The notes: a model not told the origin generated them from the sequence alone. A stretch of 64,000 nt of DNA from CAWEEP01 sp963808125 (GCA_963808125.1 CAWEEP010000059.1:62001-126000), one strand, 5' to 3'; positions 43,537-52,829 are shown, numbered from the stretch's first letter. Program-made: numbers and translations.

Positions 43537-44937
43537 ATGATCGACACTGACGAGGGTGCCGTCCCCACTGAGGGCGGCCGCAGTCCGGCGGAGCAGACCT
43601 GGCTCGTCGCCCAGGAGGAGCTGCGGTTTCAACTGGCCCGTCCCAGCTACGACACCTGGCTGGCCACCGCCACGCTGGTCGCCTGCGAGGGAGATCGCTT
43701 CACCATCGGTGTCCCCACCCGGCTGGCCCGGGACTGGGTCTCGGAGCGCTTCGTCTCCGTCATCCAGGAGGTCCTCTCCGGCGTTGTGGGCCGGGAATGT
43801 GCCGTCGAGGTCACCGTCGATCCGCACGCCCGCCCACCCAGGGACGAGCCATCCCCCCTCACCAACTCCGACCTCGCCCCGGACAATGACGGCATCGCCG
43901 CCGGCGATTCCCGCCTCAATCCGAACTTCACCTTCGGCAGCTTCGTCGTCGGCAACTCCTCCCGGTTCGCCCACGCCGCATGTCGGGCGGTGGCCAACTC
44001 CCCAGGGAAGGCGTACAACCCGCTCTTCCTGTACGGAGGTGTCGGTCTGGGCAAGACCCACCTCATGCACGCCATCGGTCACGCCGTCCGCGAGGGTCAC
44101 CGTCGTCCGCCCAAGGTCGCCTACATCACCTCCGAGAAGTTCACGAACGAGATGATCGGCGCGATCCAGGAGAACAAGACCCACGACTTCCGCCAGCGGT
44201 ACCGCACGGTGGACGTCCTCCTCATCGACGACATCCAGTTTCTCGCCGGCAAAGACCGGACCCAGGAGGAGTTTTTCCACACTTTCAACGCGCTCCACGA
44301 GATCCAGAAGCAGATCGTGGTGAGCAGCGACCGCCCTCCCAAGGACATCCCGACCCTGGAGGACCGGCTGCGCAGCCGGTTCGAGGGTGGCCTCATGGCG
44401 GACATCCAGCCCGCCGACTTCGAGACCCGCCTCGCCATCCTGAAGAGCAAGCTCGGGCCGCACAGCCAGCTCGTCCCCGACGAGGTCTGCGCATTCATAG
44501 CCCACAAGATCCAGAAGAACATCCGCGAGCTTGAGGGTGCCCTGATCCGGGTGCTGGCCCACGCCTCGATCAACGGCCACGCCATCACCCTGGAGACGTC
44601 CCAGAGAATCCTCCGCGACATCATCCCCGTCGCTGACGCCCAGCCGGTCAGCATCCCCTCCATCCAGGAGATCGTCGCCGAGTACTACGGCATCGGCCTG
44701 GAGGAGATGAAGGGGAAACGGCGCGACAAGCACATCGTCTTCCCCCGCCAGGTGTCCATGTATCTGATCCGCGAGGAGACCAACTCCTCGCTTCCCGTCA
44801 TCGGCGACGCCTTCAGCGGCCGCGACCACACCACCGCCCTCCACGCCATCGAGAAGATCACCGACCTCCTGCGAGAGGACACTCGTCTCCAGAACGACAT
44901 CCGCCAGCTGCGCCAGCGCCTGCACAGCGGCGCCTGA
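43537..44937 (+). CDS. dnaA: Replication initiator DnaA
   Basis: 466 residues from an ATG at 43537 with GGAG just before it. Domain I is at the N-terminus (FQLARPSYDTWLATATLVAC), Walker A is LFLYGGVGLGKTHLMHAIGH, Walker B is VDVLLIDDIQFLAGKDRTQE, and domain IV ends with the DnaA-box-reading signature FSGRDHTTALHAIEKI. An intact gene, which fits the two strong boxes upstream. Confidence 0.98.
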   Translation: MIDTDEGAVPTEGGRSPAEQTWLVAQEELRFQLARPSYDTWLATATLVACEGDRFTIGVPTRLARDWVSERFVSVIQEVLSGVVGRECAVEVTVDPHARPPRDEPSPLTNSDLAPDNDGIAAGDSRLNPNFTFGSFVVGNSSRFAHAACRAVANSPGKAYNPLFLYGGVGLGKTHLMHAIGHAVREGHRRPPKVAYITSEKFTNEMIGAIQENKTHDFRQRYRTVDVLLIDDIQFLAGKDRTQEEFFHTFNALHEIQKQIVVSSDRPPKDIPTLEDRLRSRFEGGLMADIQPADFETRLAILKSKLGPHSQLVPDEVCAFIAHKIQKNIRELEGALIRVLAHASINGHAITLETSQRILRDIIPVADAQPVSIPSIQEIVAEYYGIGLEEMKGKRRDKHIVFPRQVSMYLIREETNSSLPVIGDAFSGRDHTTALHAIEKITDLLREDTRLQNDIRQLRQRLHSGA

Positions 44938-45193
44938 GCGCACGGCTGTGGACATCGCGCGGAGGGGCTGTGCGCATCATCCTCATCCCCTCCATGCCGG
45001 GGTGGAACCCTCCGCAACCTCCCCTCTTGCGCACAGGCGCCCCAACCTTGTCCCCAGCCCCTCGTATTCGTCAGAGCCGGTTATCCCCTGTCCACCCAGC
45101 CCTATTGACGACTTCTTATCTATAGACTCTTCCTGCTCTAGGAGTTCCCATGCAGTGAACAACTGGTCCAATCCCGCCGGAGGCCACTCAGCC
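44938..45193. other. dnaA-dnaN spacer with weak DnaA boxes
   Basis: A 256-bp spacer holding TTATCCCCT at 45081-45089, TGTGGACAT at 44947-44955 and a less GC-rich stretch at about 45100-45180 with TATAGACT at 45121-45128, a likely dnaN -10. Parts of the origin or its unwinding element may lie here rather than upstream of dnaA. Confidence 0.5.
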
Positions 45194-46312
45194 ATGAGAT
45201 GCACGGTCTCACCGTCGGCGCTCAGCGCCTGCCTCGCCCTCGTCTCGCGAGCGGTCTCCCCCCGTTCCACGCTTCCCGTCCTTGGCAACGTGCTCCTGGA
45301 GACGGAGCTCGAGGGATTGCGGGTGACGGCGACGAATCTCGACCTCACCATCAGCACCCTCGTGCCGGCGACGGTGCTCGAAGAGGGACGCGTCACCGTG
45401 CCGGCGCGGCTCCTCTCCGAGTACGTCGCATCGCTGGACGAGTCTCCTTGCACGATGGAGGTCGATCAAGCCACACAGATCATTCACATCACATGTGGCA
45501 TCCAGCACACCAACCTCCATGGCATCGATGCCGTCGAGTTCCCGCCGCTGCCGATGCGCGAGACGCAGGCGGTTATCGAGGTCGACGCTGCAGCCTTCCA
45601 GCAGGCCATCACGCAGACGTCGATGGCCGCTTCGGGGGATGAGCAGACCCCCGTCCTCACCGGCGTCCTCCTTCACGTCGACGGTGGGCGGTTGACCATG
45701 GTCGCCACCGACCGTCACCGCTTGGCCGTGAAGACACTCGACGTGGAGAGCAAGGGAGACAGTGCTCCGGTGGGCGCAGTCATCGTCCCGGCGCGACACC
45801 TGGGTGAGGTGGCCCGAGCCATCAATCCCAGCCGTCCCCTGGTCGGCATCGCATTCAGCGATGCGCGCAACCAGGTTTTCTTCGTCCTGCGAGACGTTGA
45901 GGTCTCCTCACGCCTGATCGAGGGCAACTACCCCAACTACGCGCAGGTGATCCCGGCCCAATCCACGACGATCGCAGTGCTCCCCACCGCAGTGCTGACG
46001 AAGAACGCCAAGACCGCCTCGGTGCTGGCGCGAGACGCCGCCAACCCCTTGCGCCTGCGAGCGCACGATGGGGAGTTGGAGGTCCAGGCGCAGGCGGCAG
46101 AGGTCGGCGACCACGACGCGGCGCTGCCTGCGAAGATCCAGGGCGACGACGTGCAGGTCGCCTTCAACGCCCGATACCTGCTCGACGCGCTCCAGGCCAT
46201 CGACGCCGACGACGTGTCGCTGGGTTTCAACGGACCGCTGCAGCCGGCGGTGCTGCGCCCGGTCGGGCGCGACGACTTCCTCTGCATCATCATGCCGGTC
46301 CGCGTCCCCTGA
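45194..46312 (+). CDS. dnaN: DNA polymerase III beta subunit (sliding clamp)
   Basis: 372 residues from an ATG at 45194. The three clamp domains are visible: N-terminal TLPVLGNVLLETELEGLRVT, middle VLTGVLLHVDGGRLTMVATD with RHRLAVKTL, and the C-terminal end QPAVLRPVGRDDFLCIIMPV. It encircles DNA and tethers polymerase. Start codon and length are typical (about 370). Confidence 0.97.
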   Translation: MRCTVSPSALSACLALVSRAVSPRSTLPVLGNVLLETELEGLRVTATNLDLTISTLVPATVLEEGRVTVPARLLSEYVASLDESPCTMEVDQATQIIHITCGIQHTNLHGIDAVEFPPLPMRETQAVIEVDAAAFQQAITQTSMAASGDEQTPVLTGVLLHVDGGRLTMVATDRHRLAVKTLDVESKGDSAPVGAVIVPARHLGEVARAINPSRPLVGIAFSDARNQVFFVLRDVEVSSRLIEGNYPNYAQVIPAQSTTIAVLPTAVLTKNAKTASVLARDAANPLRLRAHDGELEVQAQAAEVGDHDAALPAKIQGDDVQVAFNARYLLDALQAIDADDVSLGFNGPLQPAVLRPVGRDDFLCIIMPVRVP

Positions 46313-46314
46313 CC

Positions 46315-46848
46315 GTGCTCGCCGACGCCCTCCGCCCAGCTCGCGACGGGCTGCCCTCCTCTGCACGCCGCCTGCTGCGCCTCCTGAAGGTCGACCTCGA
46401 GCCGCGCCCCGGGCAACCGTCGTGGACCCGCTTCGCCATCGCGCTCGTGCTCGCCAACGCGGCCTCGCTGGCGTCTGACGCCGTCCTCGTCGCCGTCGCC
46501 ACGGCGATCTTCCCCTCCCTCCGCGGGTTCCAGCATTTCCAGCCGCTCGACTACGGGAAGCTCACCGTTGTCGGCGTCACCATCGCCTGCATCGCGTGGC
46601 CGATCATGACGCGGATCTCATCAGAGCCCCGTTGGCTTTTCCTGCGCCTGGCCGTCCTCGTCATCCTCGTCCTGTGGCTGCCGGACCTCTGGATCCTCCT
46701 CCACGGCGAACCGGTGCGCGGGGTGATCTTCCTGGCGCTGATGCACCTTGCCATCGCCTTCATCGCATACAACGCGCTGGTGCGCATTGCTCCTGCCGGT
46801 CCACGCCCGGCCACTGCGGAGGACCCCCGGGTCAGCCCATCGCCGTGA
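46315..46848 (+). CDS. Four-span membrane protein of unknown function
   Basis: 177 residues from a GTG at 46315, 2 bp after dnaN, so almost certainly cotranscribed with it. Four hydrophobic stretches can be seen: ALVLANAASLASDAVLVAVA, KLTVVGVTIACIAWPIM, LAVLVILVLWLPDLWILL and GVIFLALMHLAIAFIAYNAL. The pattern recalls the DUF6069 type of small membrane proteins, with low confidence. It is convergent with and overlaps the dciA end by 17 bp. Confidence 0.7.
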   Translation: MLADALRPARDGLPSSARRLLRLLKVDLEPRPGQPSWTRFAIALVLANAASLASDAVLVAVATAIFPSLRGFQHFQPLDYGKLTVVGVTIACIAWPIMTRISSEPRWLFLRLAVLVILVLWLPDLWILLHGEPVRGVIFLALMHLAIAFIAYNALVRIAPAGPRPATAEDPRVSPSP

Positions 46849-47170
46849 AGCGGAGCCGCTGCACCTGATCGCCGCCCAGGCGCTGGTTGATGGCGGCGAT
46901 CACCGTCGGCAGCTCCATCTGGAGCTGCTGGGCCAGCGCGCCGGTGCGCGTCGCCACCAGAAGCGTGCCGCGGTCGAGAGAGAGGGCCCGGCACATGGGG
47001 GCGACGGCGGGACCGACGACGTCGGCGAACACCTGCTGGAGCTGAACGTTGCGGACCTCCCGCCGCACTCCGAGGCGCTGCAGCGCGGCGTCCATGATGT
47101 CGGTGATGTGCTCCGCGCGCCGCTCCGGCTCGCCGTCGCGCCGGCGCGGCCGGGCGGGTGGGCTGCTCAC
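46832..47170 (-). CDS. dciA: DciA/DUF721 family protein
   Basis: 112 residues from a GTG at 47170 that overlaps the recF stop (GTGA). The core VFADVVGPAVAPMCRALSLD and GTLLVATRTGALAQQLQMEL is the DUF721 pattern. DciA loads the replicative helicase in bacteria without DnaC or DnaI. It is next to recF as in actinobacteria, but the recF-dciA pair faces dnaN here. Confidence 0.88.
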   Translation of the reverse strand: MSSPPARPRRRDGEPERRAEHITDIMDAALQRLGVRREVRNVQLQQVFADVVGPAVAPMCRALSLDRGTLLVATRTGALAQQLQMELPTVIAAINQRLGGDQVQRLRFTAMG

Positions 47171-48369
47171 AGCGCGACCACGTTGCCGCCGCTCACCCGG
47201 TAGCGGCGGGCGGGCCGACCGTCGAGGTGCTCGTCGCTGCTGCACGTGACCAGCGTCTGCGGTCCGCCAGCGGCATCGACGGCGTCGAGCAGGCGCTGCC
47301 GCCGGCCGCTGTCGAGTTCACTGAGGACGTCGTCGAGCAGAAGGATGGGGGTGCGCGCAGAGCGACGACGCAGCAGCTGGACCTCGGCGAGCTTCGTCGC
47401 CAGGACAGCGCTGCGCTGCTGCCCCTGTGATGCCGTGCTCCGAGCCGGTCGGCCGTCGATCTCGTACTCGACGTCGTCGCGGTGCGGGCCCACCAGGCTG
47501 ACACCGCGGGCGAGCTCCTCCTCCGCCCGGAGCGCCAGCGCCATGCGGAGTTGGGCCGAAACGGCCAGGGGATCGTCCCCGCCATCCCCGCCGTCCGGCA
47601 GGTAGCGCAGGGTGAGCTGCTCCCGGGAGTCACTGATCGCCGTCATGGCGACGGCGGCCAGCGGGGAGAGCGCCTGGACCAGGGCGGCCCGGGCAACCTG
47701 GATGCGGGCGCCATGCCGGACCAGGGCGTCGTCGAAGGCGGCGAGGTCCCCGCCCCGGCGGCCGCCGGTGACGCGGAGCCGGCGCAGCAGCGCATTGCGC
47801 TGTTCGACGACCCGCCGGTAGCGGACGAGGTCGTCGGCGAGCTGCCGGTCGAGCTGGCTGAGCAGGATGTCAAGAAGGCGTCTGCGTCCCTCCGGTCCGG
47901 CCTTGACCAGTTGCAGGTCGTCCGGCCAGAAGAGGACGGCCGGGCAGCGGCCCAGCAGGTCGCGGGCGGCGATGTGGGTGCCGTCGAGCAGCGTCGTTCT
48001 CACCACACGGGTCGCCGCGACGCCCACCGGTTCGCCGCGGCCCAGCTCACCCTCCGGGCGATCAGCGTGGCGGTGGAGCCGCAGGCTCAGCGCCTCCGTC
48101 GTGTCGTGGTGGGCGACGACCCCGTCGACCGCGGCCTCGCTGGCTCCCCAGCGGATCAGATCCTGGGTGGCGGCACGGGGCGAACGGGTGAGGACGAGGG
48201 TGGCCACCGCCTCCAACAGGTTCGTCTTTCCTTGGGCGTTCTCCCCGGTGAAGATATTGAGCCCTGGGCCCAGCTCCAGGGCCACCTCGGCGTAGTTGCG
48301 GAAGTCGTACAGGCGCAGCTGTGTGAGCGCTGCCGGAGCGGCCGGCCCGATGCCGTCCGCGAGGCTCAT
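47167..48369 (-). CDS. recF: DNA replication and repair protein RecF
   Basis: 400 residues. LTQLRLYDFRNYAEVALELG is the RecF start, Walker A is IFTGENAQGKTNLLEAVATL, the signature region is ASQGQQRSAVLATKLAEVQL, and Walker B is PILLLDDVLSELD. It acts in recombinational gap repair with RecO and RecR. The gene is inverted compared with the usual dnaA-dnaN-recF order. It overlaps the glycosyltransferase stop upstream by ATGA. Confidence 0.96.
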   Translation of the reverse strand: MSLADGIGPAAPAALTQLRLYDFRNYAEVALELGPGLNIFTGENAQGKTNLLEAVATLVLTRSPRAATQDLIRWGASEAAVDGVVAHHDTTEALSLRLHRHADRPEGELGRGEPVGVAATRVVRTTLLDGTHIAARDLLGRCPAVLFWPDDLQLVKAGPEGRRRLLDILLSQLDRQLADDLVRYRRVVEQRNALLRRLRVTGGRRGGDLAAFDDALVRHGARIQVARAALVQALSPLAAVAMTAISDSREQLTLRYLPDGGDGGDDPLAVSAQLRMALALRAEEELARGVSLVGPHRDDVEYEIDGRPARSTASQGQQRSAVLATKLAEVQLLRRRSARTPILLLDDVLSELDSGRRQRLLDAVDAAGGPQTLVTCSSDEHLDGRPARRYRVSGGNVVAL

Positions 48370-49517
48370 GCGGAGCGGAGCGCGATGGAGCGGATGAGCT
48401 CGCCGATCGACGCGGTGGCCCCGGGCCGCGCCAGGTGCCGCACGGCGGCCTGCATCGCCGCCAGAGCAGGCGAACCGGGCACGGCGAGCTCGCCGACCTC
48501 GTCGACCAGCTCCGCATCACCGGGCACGTAGCGCCCGGCGCCGGCGTCGACCAGCCATTCGACATTGCCCTTCTCCTGGCCGGGAAGGAACCAGGTGATG
48601 AGCAGGGGCCGGCCGGCGCAGAGGGCCTCGCTGATCGTCGCCGGGCCCGCCTTCGTCACGATCACATCGGCCGCCGCCATCCACTCGGCCATGTTGTCCA
48701 CGAACCCCAGAACAGTGACGGGACGGCCCGAGCTGTCACGCAGACCGCGCACCCGGTCCTGCGCGTGCCGGTTGTGCCCGAAGATCACCACCAGCGAGAC
48801 GTCCAGACCGCTTCGGGCCAGCACCTGCGCTCGGTGGTCGAGACGGCCCGACCCGTCGGCGCCGCTGCAGATGAGGACCGTGAAGCGCTCGGGCTCGGCC
48901 AGGCCGAGCTTCCGGCGCAGAGCTGTCCGGGCCTCGGCACTGAGGGCGGGCGAGGTGAAGTCGGGGTGGACCGGCAGGCCGATCTGGACCAGCCGGTCCG
49001 CCGGGACGCGGTTGCGCCGGCAGCGATCGGCACCGCCGGGGGAGGGGACGATGACCAGGTCGACGCTCGGCACCGCCCAGAAGGCGTGGACGTCGACGAG
49101 GTCGGTGACCACTGTGATGAGGGGCACGCGGAGCCCGAGGCGGCGGCGGACGCGGTCGGCGGCGCGGTTGAGGAGTGGGTGGAAGGAGACGATCGCCACT
49201 GGGTTCGTGGCGCGGATGACCCGGGCCAGGCTCCTGTCGATGGCGCGAAGGATGCTGCCGTCAAGGGCGCGCACCATGGCTCGCGAGTTGGTGGTGTGGA
49301 AGAGGGCCCCCCAGAGCCAGGGCGCGTGCTGGATGAGGGGGCCGTAGAGACCGGTGGTGCGGCCGGCGACCCGGGGTGCTGCGGTGACGAAGGGATCGAC
49401 GATGTGCACGTCGAATTCCCCCGGGTGGCGCTCCGCGAGATGGCGTGCCACAGCCGTCGCCGCGGCCCGATGACCGCCGCCCGTATCGGCGATGAGGAAC
49501 AGCAGTGGCTGTGGCAT
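48366..49517 (-). CDS. MGDG synthase-like glycosyltransferase (GT28 type)
   Basis: 383 residues, GT-B fold. LFLIADTGGGHRAAATAVAR is the N-terminal loop of monogalactosyl/monoglucosyl-diacylglycerol synthases, IVSFHPLLNRAADRVRRRLG and ITVVTDLVDVHAFW follow, and the C-terminal donor site is DVIVTKAGPATISEALCAGR. It probably transfers a sugar to diacylglycerol or a similar lipid at the inner membrane face. MurG is a more distant alternative. Same operon as recF-dciA. Confidence 0.88.
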   Translation of the reverse strand: MPQPLLFLIADTGGGHRAAATAVARHLAERHPGEFDVHIVDPFVTAAPRVAGRTTGLYGPLIQHAPWLWGALFHTTNSRAMVRALDGSILRAIDRSLARVIRATNPVAIVSFHPLLNRAADRVRRRLGLRVPLITVVTDLVDVHAFWAVPSVDLVIVPSPGGADRCRRNRVPADRLVQIGLPVHPDFTSPALSAEARTALRRKLGLAEPERFTVLICSGADGSGRLDHRAQVLARSGLDVSLVVIFGHNRHAQDRVRGLRDSSGRPVTVLGFVDNMAEWMAAADVIVTKAGPATISEALCAGRPLLITWFLPGQEKGNVEWLVDAGAGRYVPGDAELVDEVGELAVPGSPALAAMQAAVRHLARPGATASIGELIRSIALRSA

Positions 49518-49544
49518 GCGGGGAGAGTCTCCTCCTCCCCGGCC

Positions 49545-50411
49545 TCAGCCGCCGAAGGTGACCGAGAGTGCCTCGGTGTCCCCGGTGAACGCGGTGAGGG
49601 GCAGGGCGCCCGTGCCGTCGGCGTTGGCGATCATCGCCTGGACGATCCCGTCGCTCGCCACCGCGAGGTAGGCGATCTGGCGGCCGCTCGGCGACACGAC
49701 CGCGGAGTTGAGTTCCGTGGCCCCCGTCGATTCCGTGAGCGGGGTGATGTCGCCACTGTCGATGCTGACGCTGACCAGGTGAGGGGCGGCCGTCGCGTCC
49801 ACCGCCACCAGGGTGCCGGCATCGGTGAAACCGACCGGGGTCAGCCCGGCGGGCAGGCGGATGGGACCTTGGCCGGTGGCCAGGTTCACGATCCAGGTGA
49901 TGGGTGCGCCCCCGGCTTCGGCGGTCTCGACAGCGAGCTGCTCCCCCTCCGGGGCGGCCACGGGATGGCTGGCGGCACCGCTCAGTCCCGGGATGGCGGA
50001 GAGAGCCGCAACGGCCGGGGTCGCCAGTTCGACATGAGCCGGCTCCGTGGCGGTGGCGGCCACGAGGAAGGCCAGGGTCACGGAGTTGGCGGTCCACACC
50101 GGCCTCCCCGCCGCCAGGGAGCCGCTGGGCAACGAGCTGACCGCGTCCGTCGCCGGCTCGTAGAGCTGGACCGCGGAGTCCGCGGCCACGAAGGCGAGGG
50201 TCGAGCCATCGGGGGACCAGGCCGGCCATTGCGCCCCGGTGATGTCCTTGACCTCCCGATCCGAGTTCAGGTCGATGACCTGCAGCGACGGCGGCGAGCC
50301 CGGGACGGTGAGGTCCGACTCCACGACGGCGAGCCAGCGGGCGCCGGGGGCCAGCGCCGCGTCGTCGATCACGGCCGTCGGGTGTCCCGTCGCCACGGCG
50401 CCGCAGCCCAC
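49545..50411 (-). CDS. TolB/WD40-like beta-propeller protein
   Basis: 288 residues of repeated beta strands; blades end in patterns such as QWPAWSPDGSTLAFVAAD and SAVVSPSGRQIAYLAVASDG. There is no signal peptide of its own. The start overlaps the end of the lipoprotein gene at 50369 by 43 bp in another frame, so the two may be one exported protein split by a frame error. Role unknown; propellers of this kind usually bind other surface proteins. Confidence 0.68.
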   Translation of the reverse strand: MGCGAVATGHPTAVIDDAALAPGARWLAVVESDLTVPGSPPSLQVIDLNSDREVKDITGAQWPAWSPDGSTLAFVAADSAVQLYEPATDAVSSLPSGSLAAGRPVWTANSVTLAFLVAATATEPAHVELATPAVAALSAIPGLSGAASHPVAAPEGEQLAVETAEAGGAPITWIVNLATGQGPIRLPAGLTPVGFTDAGTLVAVDATAAPHLVSVSIDSGDITPLTESTGATELNSAVVSPSGRQIAYLAVASDGIVQAMIANADGTGALPLTAFTGDTEALSVTFGG

Positions 50412-51301
50412 GGGTCAGCGCACAGAGGCATCTGGTCGACGATCTCCGCCGGGATCGGCTCACCGCTGGCGGCAGGAGTGGGCTGGGCGAACAGCAGCAT
50501 GGCGGCGCCGGCGGCCGTGCCGGCCAGCACTAGTGCATGCTCCCCCGTCGACATCTGGCCGGTGCGGAAGCGGATGGTGACCGGCGCCTGGAGAGGCTGG
50601 AGATGGGTGTCGGTGGCGACCGTGCTGATGCTGAGGGTGTATCCGGCCGAGGGCTGCAGCAGATCCGCCGGCACCACCTCGAAGTCGGCCGGGTCGTTCC
50701 GGTCCGGAACCACGTCCAGGGCCGACCCGGAGGGGGAGAGACTTACGGCCGTGGCCAGCGAGGAGACCGACATCGGCGCTGAGAAGGCGAGGGTGATGGG
50801 CGCGTCTCGGGCGACGGTGCTGCCGCTCGACGGCGTTGCCGACAGCAGCACTGGCGCGGGGGCGCTCTGCACGTCCCACAGGTGATCGAGCGAGTTGACG
50901 GTGCCGTCGGCGTCGGCCACGCCGGCGCTGAGCCGGAACTCGTACTTGGTCACGGGTCTGAAGATGGCTCCGGGGTGCTCCAGGACGAAGCCGGATTGAC
51001 CCGTCAACCAGACCACCCAGCAGGCGGAGCCGGGTGCCGCGGTGAAGGCGGCCTTCAGGTCGGCGCATCCGGGCAGGGCCGGCGTGACGCCGAAATGCTC
51101 GGCCACGCTCCGATGGTTGACGGGCCGGTCGAAGACGACCCGGATCGGCATGTCGGCGGCGACACCGACGGCGCCGCGTGCGGGGTCGATGGCGATGATC
51201 TGGGCCGGGCCGCTGAAGCACCCGGCGATGAACGGGCAGGTGACGGCCAGCCCCATCCAGAGGGCGACGGTCCGGCCACCGTGGCGCCGGGGGCGGCTCA
51301 A
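50369..51301 (-). CDS. Lipoprotein with Ig-like (Big_5-type) domains
   Basis: 310 residues from a TTG that overlaps the previous stop (TTGA). The signal peptide ends in a lipobox (VTCPFIAGC, Cys ~28). Two Ig-like domains follow: IIAIDPARGAVGVAADMPIR with FDRPVN, and LLSATPSSGSTVARDAPITL with FSAPM, the Big_5 pattern. A second hydrophobic stretch at ~255-275 (ALVLAGTAAGAAMLLFAQP) may be a membrane span. The end is probably frame-shifted into the beta-propeller gene. Confidence 0.75.
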   Translation of the reverse strand: MSRPRRHGGRTVALWMGLAVTCPFIAGCFSGPAQIIAIDPARGAVGVAADMPIRVVFDRPVNHRSVAEHFGVTPALPGCADLKAAFTAAPGSACWVVWLTGQSGFVLEHPGAIFRPVTKYEFRLSAGVADADGTVNSLDHLWDVQSAPAPVLLSATPSSGSTVARDAPITLAFSAPMSVSSLATAVSLSPSGSALDVVPDRNDPADFEVVPADLLQPSAGYTLSISTVATDTHLQPLQAPVTIRFRTGQMSTGEHALVLAGTAAGAAMLLFAQPTPAASGEPIPAEIVDQMPLCADPWAAAPWRRDTRRP

Positions 51302-52683
51302 TAGCCGCTGGACAGCGCGCTCTCGAAGTCGATCGCCGAGACGGTGCCGGCGCCGCTGTTGACCTCGATCCGTGCGGTCTTCTCCCCGGCGACTCGGGCG
51401 ACACCGCTCGTCGCGGTGCTGAGGGCCGGGTTGCTTCGGGTGTACGCCCCGAGCACCTGGCCCTGGCTCAACAGGACGACCCCGATATCGTCGCCGCCCA
51501 CCACGACCAGGGCGCCGTCGACCTTCTCCTCGCTGAGGTGGCCGAGGAGGGCGTCGAAGTTGACGAACCGGCCGAGAAGCCCGGTGTACATCAGTGGCGC
51601 GCTGAGGAGCCGTCCCAGCGCCTCGACGGTGTCGACCGCGAGGTCTACCACGTCGAGGCTGCCGTTGCCCGCCTCCATGCTCCTGCGGAACGCCTGGAAG
51701 GCATTCAGCCCGGACCGGGCGGAGGGGTCGCTGGAGAGCGCCTCGAGCAGCCGCCCCTTGTGGAAGAGGAGCATGCCGGCGAAATTGCCGCCAGAGAGGC
51801 GCACGTAGCCCGTCTGCTGGTCGCCCCGCAGCGTGCGCAAGAGCTTGGGAAAGTCGACGAAGGCGCTCTTCAGTCCCTGGTACTGCGCCCGTCCCGATGG
51901 GAGGGGGTAGACGATGTCGAGCGGCGGCACGGCGCGGGCGCCGAGGACGGACGGCTCCGGTGCCGACGGGACCGGGACCGGGGCGGGTGCGGGCTCCTGA
52001 TAGCGGGGCGTCTCGACCGGCGTCGCCTGCTCGTACGGGGGCCCGACGGGTGCCGGCTGCTGGTAGCGGGGGGTCTCGACCGGGGCCGGCTCACGCACGA
52101 ATGGGGAGGCGCTGGGCGGCGCATAGGCCGGCGGTGGCGCGGCAGGCTCCGGTGCCGGGGCGACCCACGCCGAATAGTCCGGGACGGGCGACGGGGCGGC
52201 CGGAGCCGGCCAGGGATACCCCGGTGCGGGCTGGTCGTCGTAGGCGGGGTTCTCGTACTGGGCCGGCTCCGGCGCTGCGTAGGGCGCCGGGCCCGGCTGC
52301 CATGCGGGCGTCTGGGTCGGCCCGCCGCCGCCGGCGGGTGCCCTGCGCTCCGCCTCCGCGATGAGGTCGGCGGGCGAGGACTTGATGGTTTCCTCGGGAG
52401 GGAGCTTGGCCCGCGGGTTGAAGCGAAAGCTTCCCTGCTGCCAGGAGAGGGCGCTCAGGACGACGTCCTCTCCCTGCCCGCCGGCGCCGTCGGCGTGGAA
52501 CAGATGCCCAAAGAGGAAGTACAGAGACGCGGTCTCGTCATCGCTCTCCAGCGCGAGCGCGCCTGTGGCACGCTCGGTTTGCATGGTCTGGAGCAGCGAC
52601 GCCAGAACTCGATTCCTGCAGCGAGCCCTGAGTTTGCACAGGCCCTTCTCCCGGGTGATTCTCCGTGTCTCGCAGAGGGACAT
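51298..52683 (-). CDS. DUF4388-type protein with proline-rich linker
   Basis: 461 residues. Residues ~25-110 (NRVLASLLQTMQTERATGAL, LYFLFGHLFHADGAGGQGED) match the DUF4388 pattern. A ~150-residue Pro/Ala/Tyr linker follows, with an internal repeat (PVETPRYQQPAP, PVETPRYQEPAP), and then a second domain of the same general type (LLRTLRGDQQTGYVRLSGGN, GMLLFHKGRLLEAL) and a roadblock-like end. DUF4388 proteins often work with receiver-domain proteins, and one lies divergently at 52830. It heads the operon with the lipoprotein gene. Confidence 0.75.
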   Translation of the reverse strand: MSLCETRRITREKGLCKLRARCRNRVLASLLQTMQTERATGALALESDDETASLYFLFGHLFHADGAGGQGEDVVLSALSWQQGSFRFNPRAKLPPEETIKSSPADLIAEAERRAPAGGGGPTQTPAWQPGPAPYAAPEPAQYENPAYDDQPAPGYPWPAPAAPSPVPDYSAWVAPAPEPAAPPPAYAPPSASPFVREPAPVETPRYQQPAPVGPPYEQATPVETPRYQEPAPAPVPVPSAPEPSVLGARAVPPLDIVYPLPSGRAQYQGLKSAFVDFPKLLRTLRGDQQTGYVRLSGGNFAGMLLFHKGRLLEALSSDPSARSGLNAFQAFRRSMEAGNGSLDVVDLAVDTVEALGRLLSAPLMYTGLLGRFVNFDALLGHLSEEKVDGALVVVGGDDIGVVLLSQGQVLGAYTRSNPALSTATSGVARVAGEKTARIEVNSGAGTVSAIDFESALSSGY

Positions 52684-52816
52684 TGATCGCCTGATCGGCC
52701 CGTATAGTAACAACCCCGCGCTCAATGCGCCGTGGTTCGGGGCGGTCGAAAGGATCGAGCCGCCCGTTCCAATGTGGCGATTCCGGGTACGGTGGAGCAC
52801 CCTCCGTCGGTTTGGC

Positions 52817-52822
52817 TAGGCT
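52817..52822 (+). promoter_or_regulatory. -10 element TAGGCT, leaderless start
   Basis: TAGGCT, 7 nt, then the ATG at 52830. This sets the start of the regulator gene. Confidence 0.48.
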
Positions 52823-52829
52823 AGGCGCA

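Noticed and set aside
48435..50885. Long plus-strand open frame of over 800 codons
   Set aside because: It is a shadow of the minus-strand glycosyltransferase, beta-propeller and lipoprotein genes; composition is Arg/Gly/Asp-rich and no motif is present.
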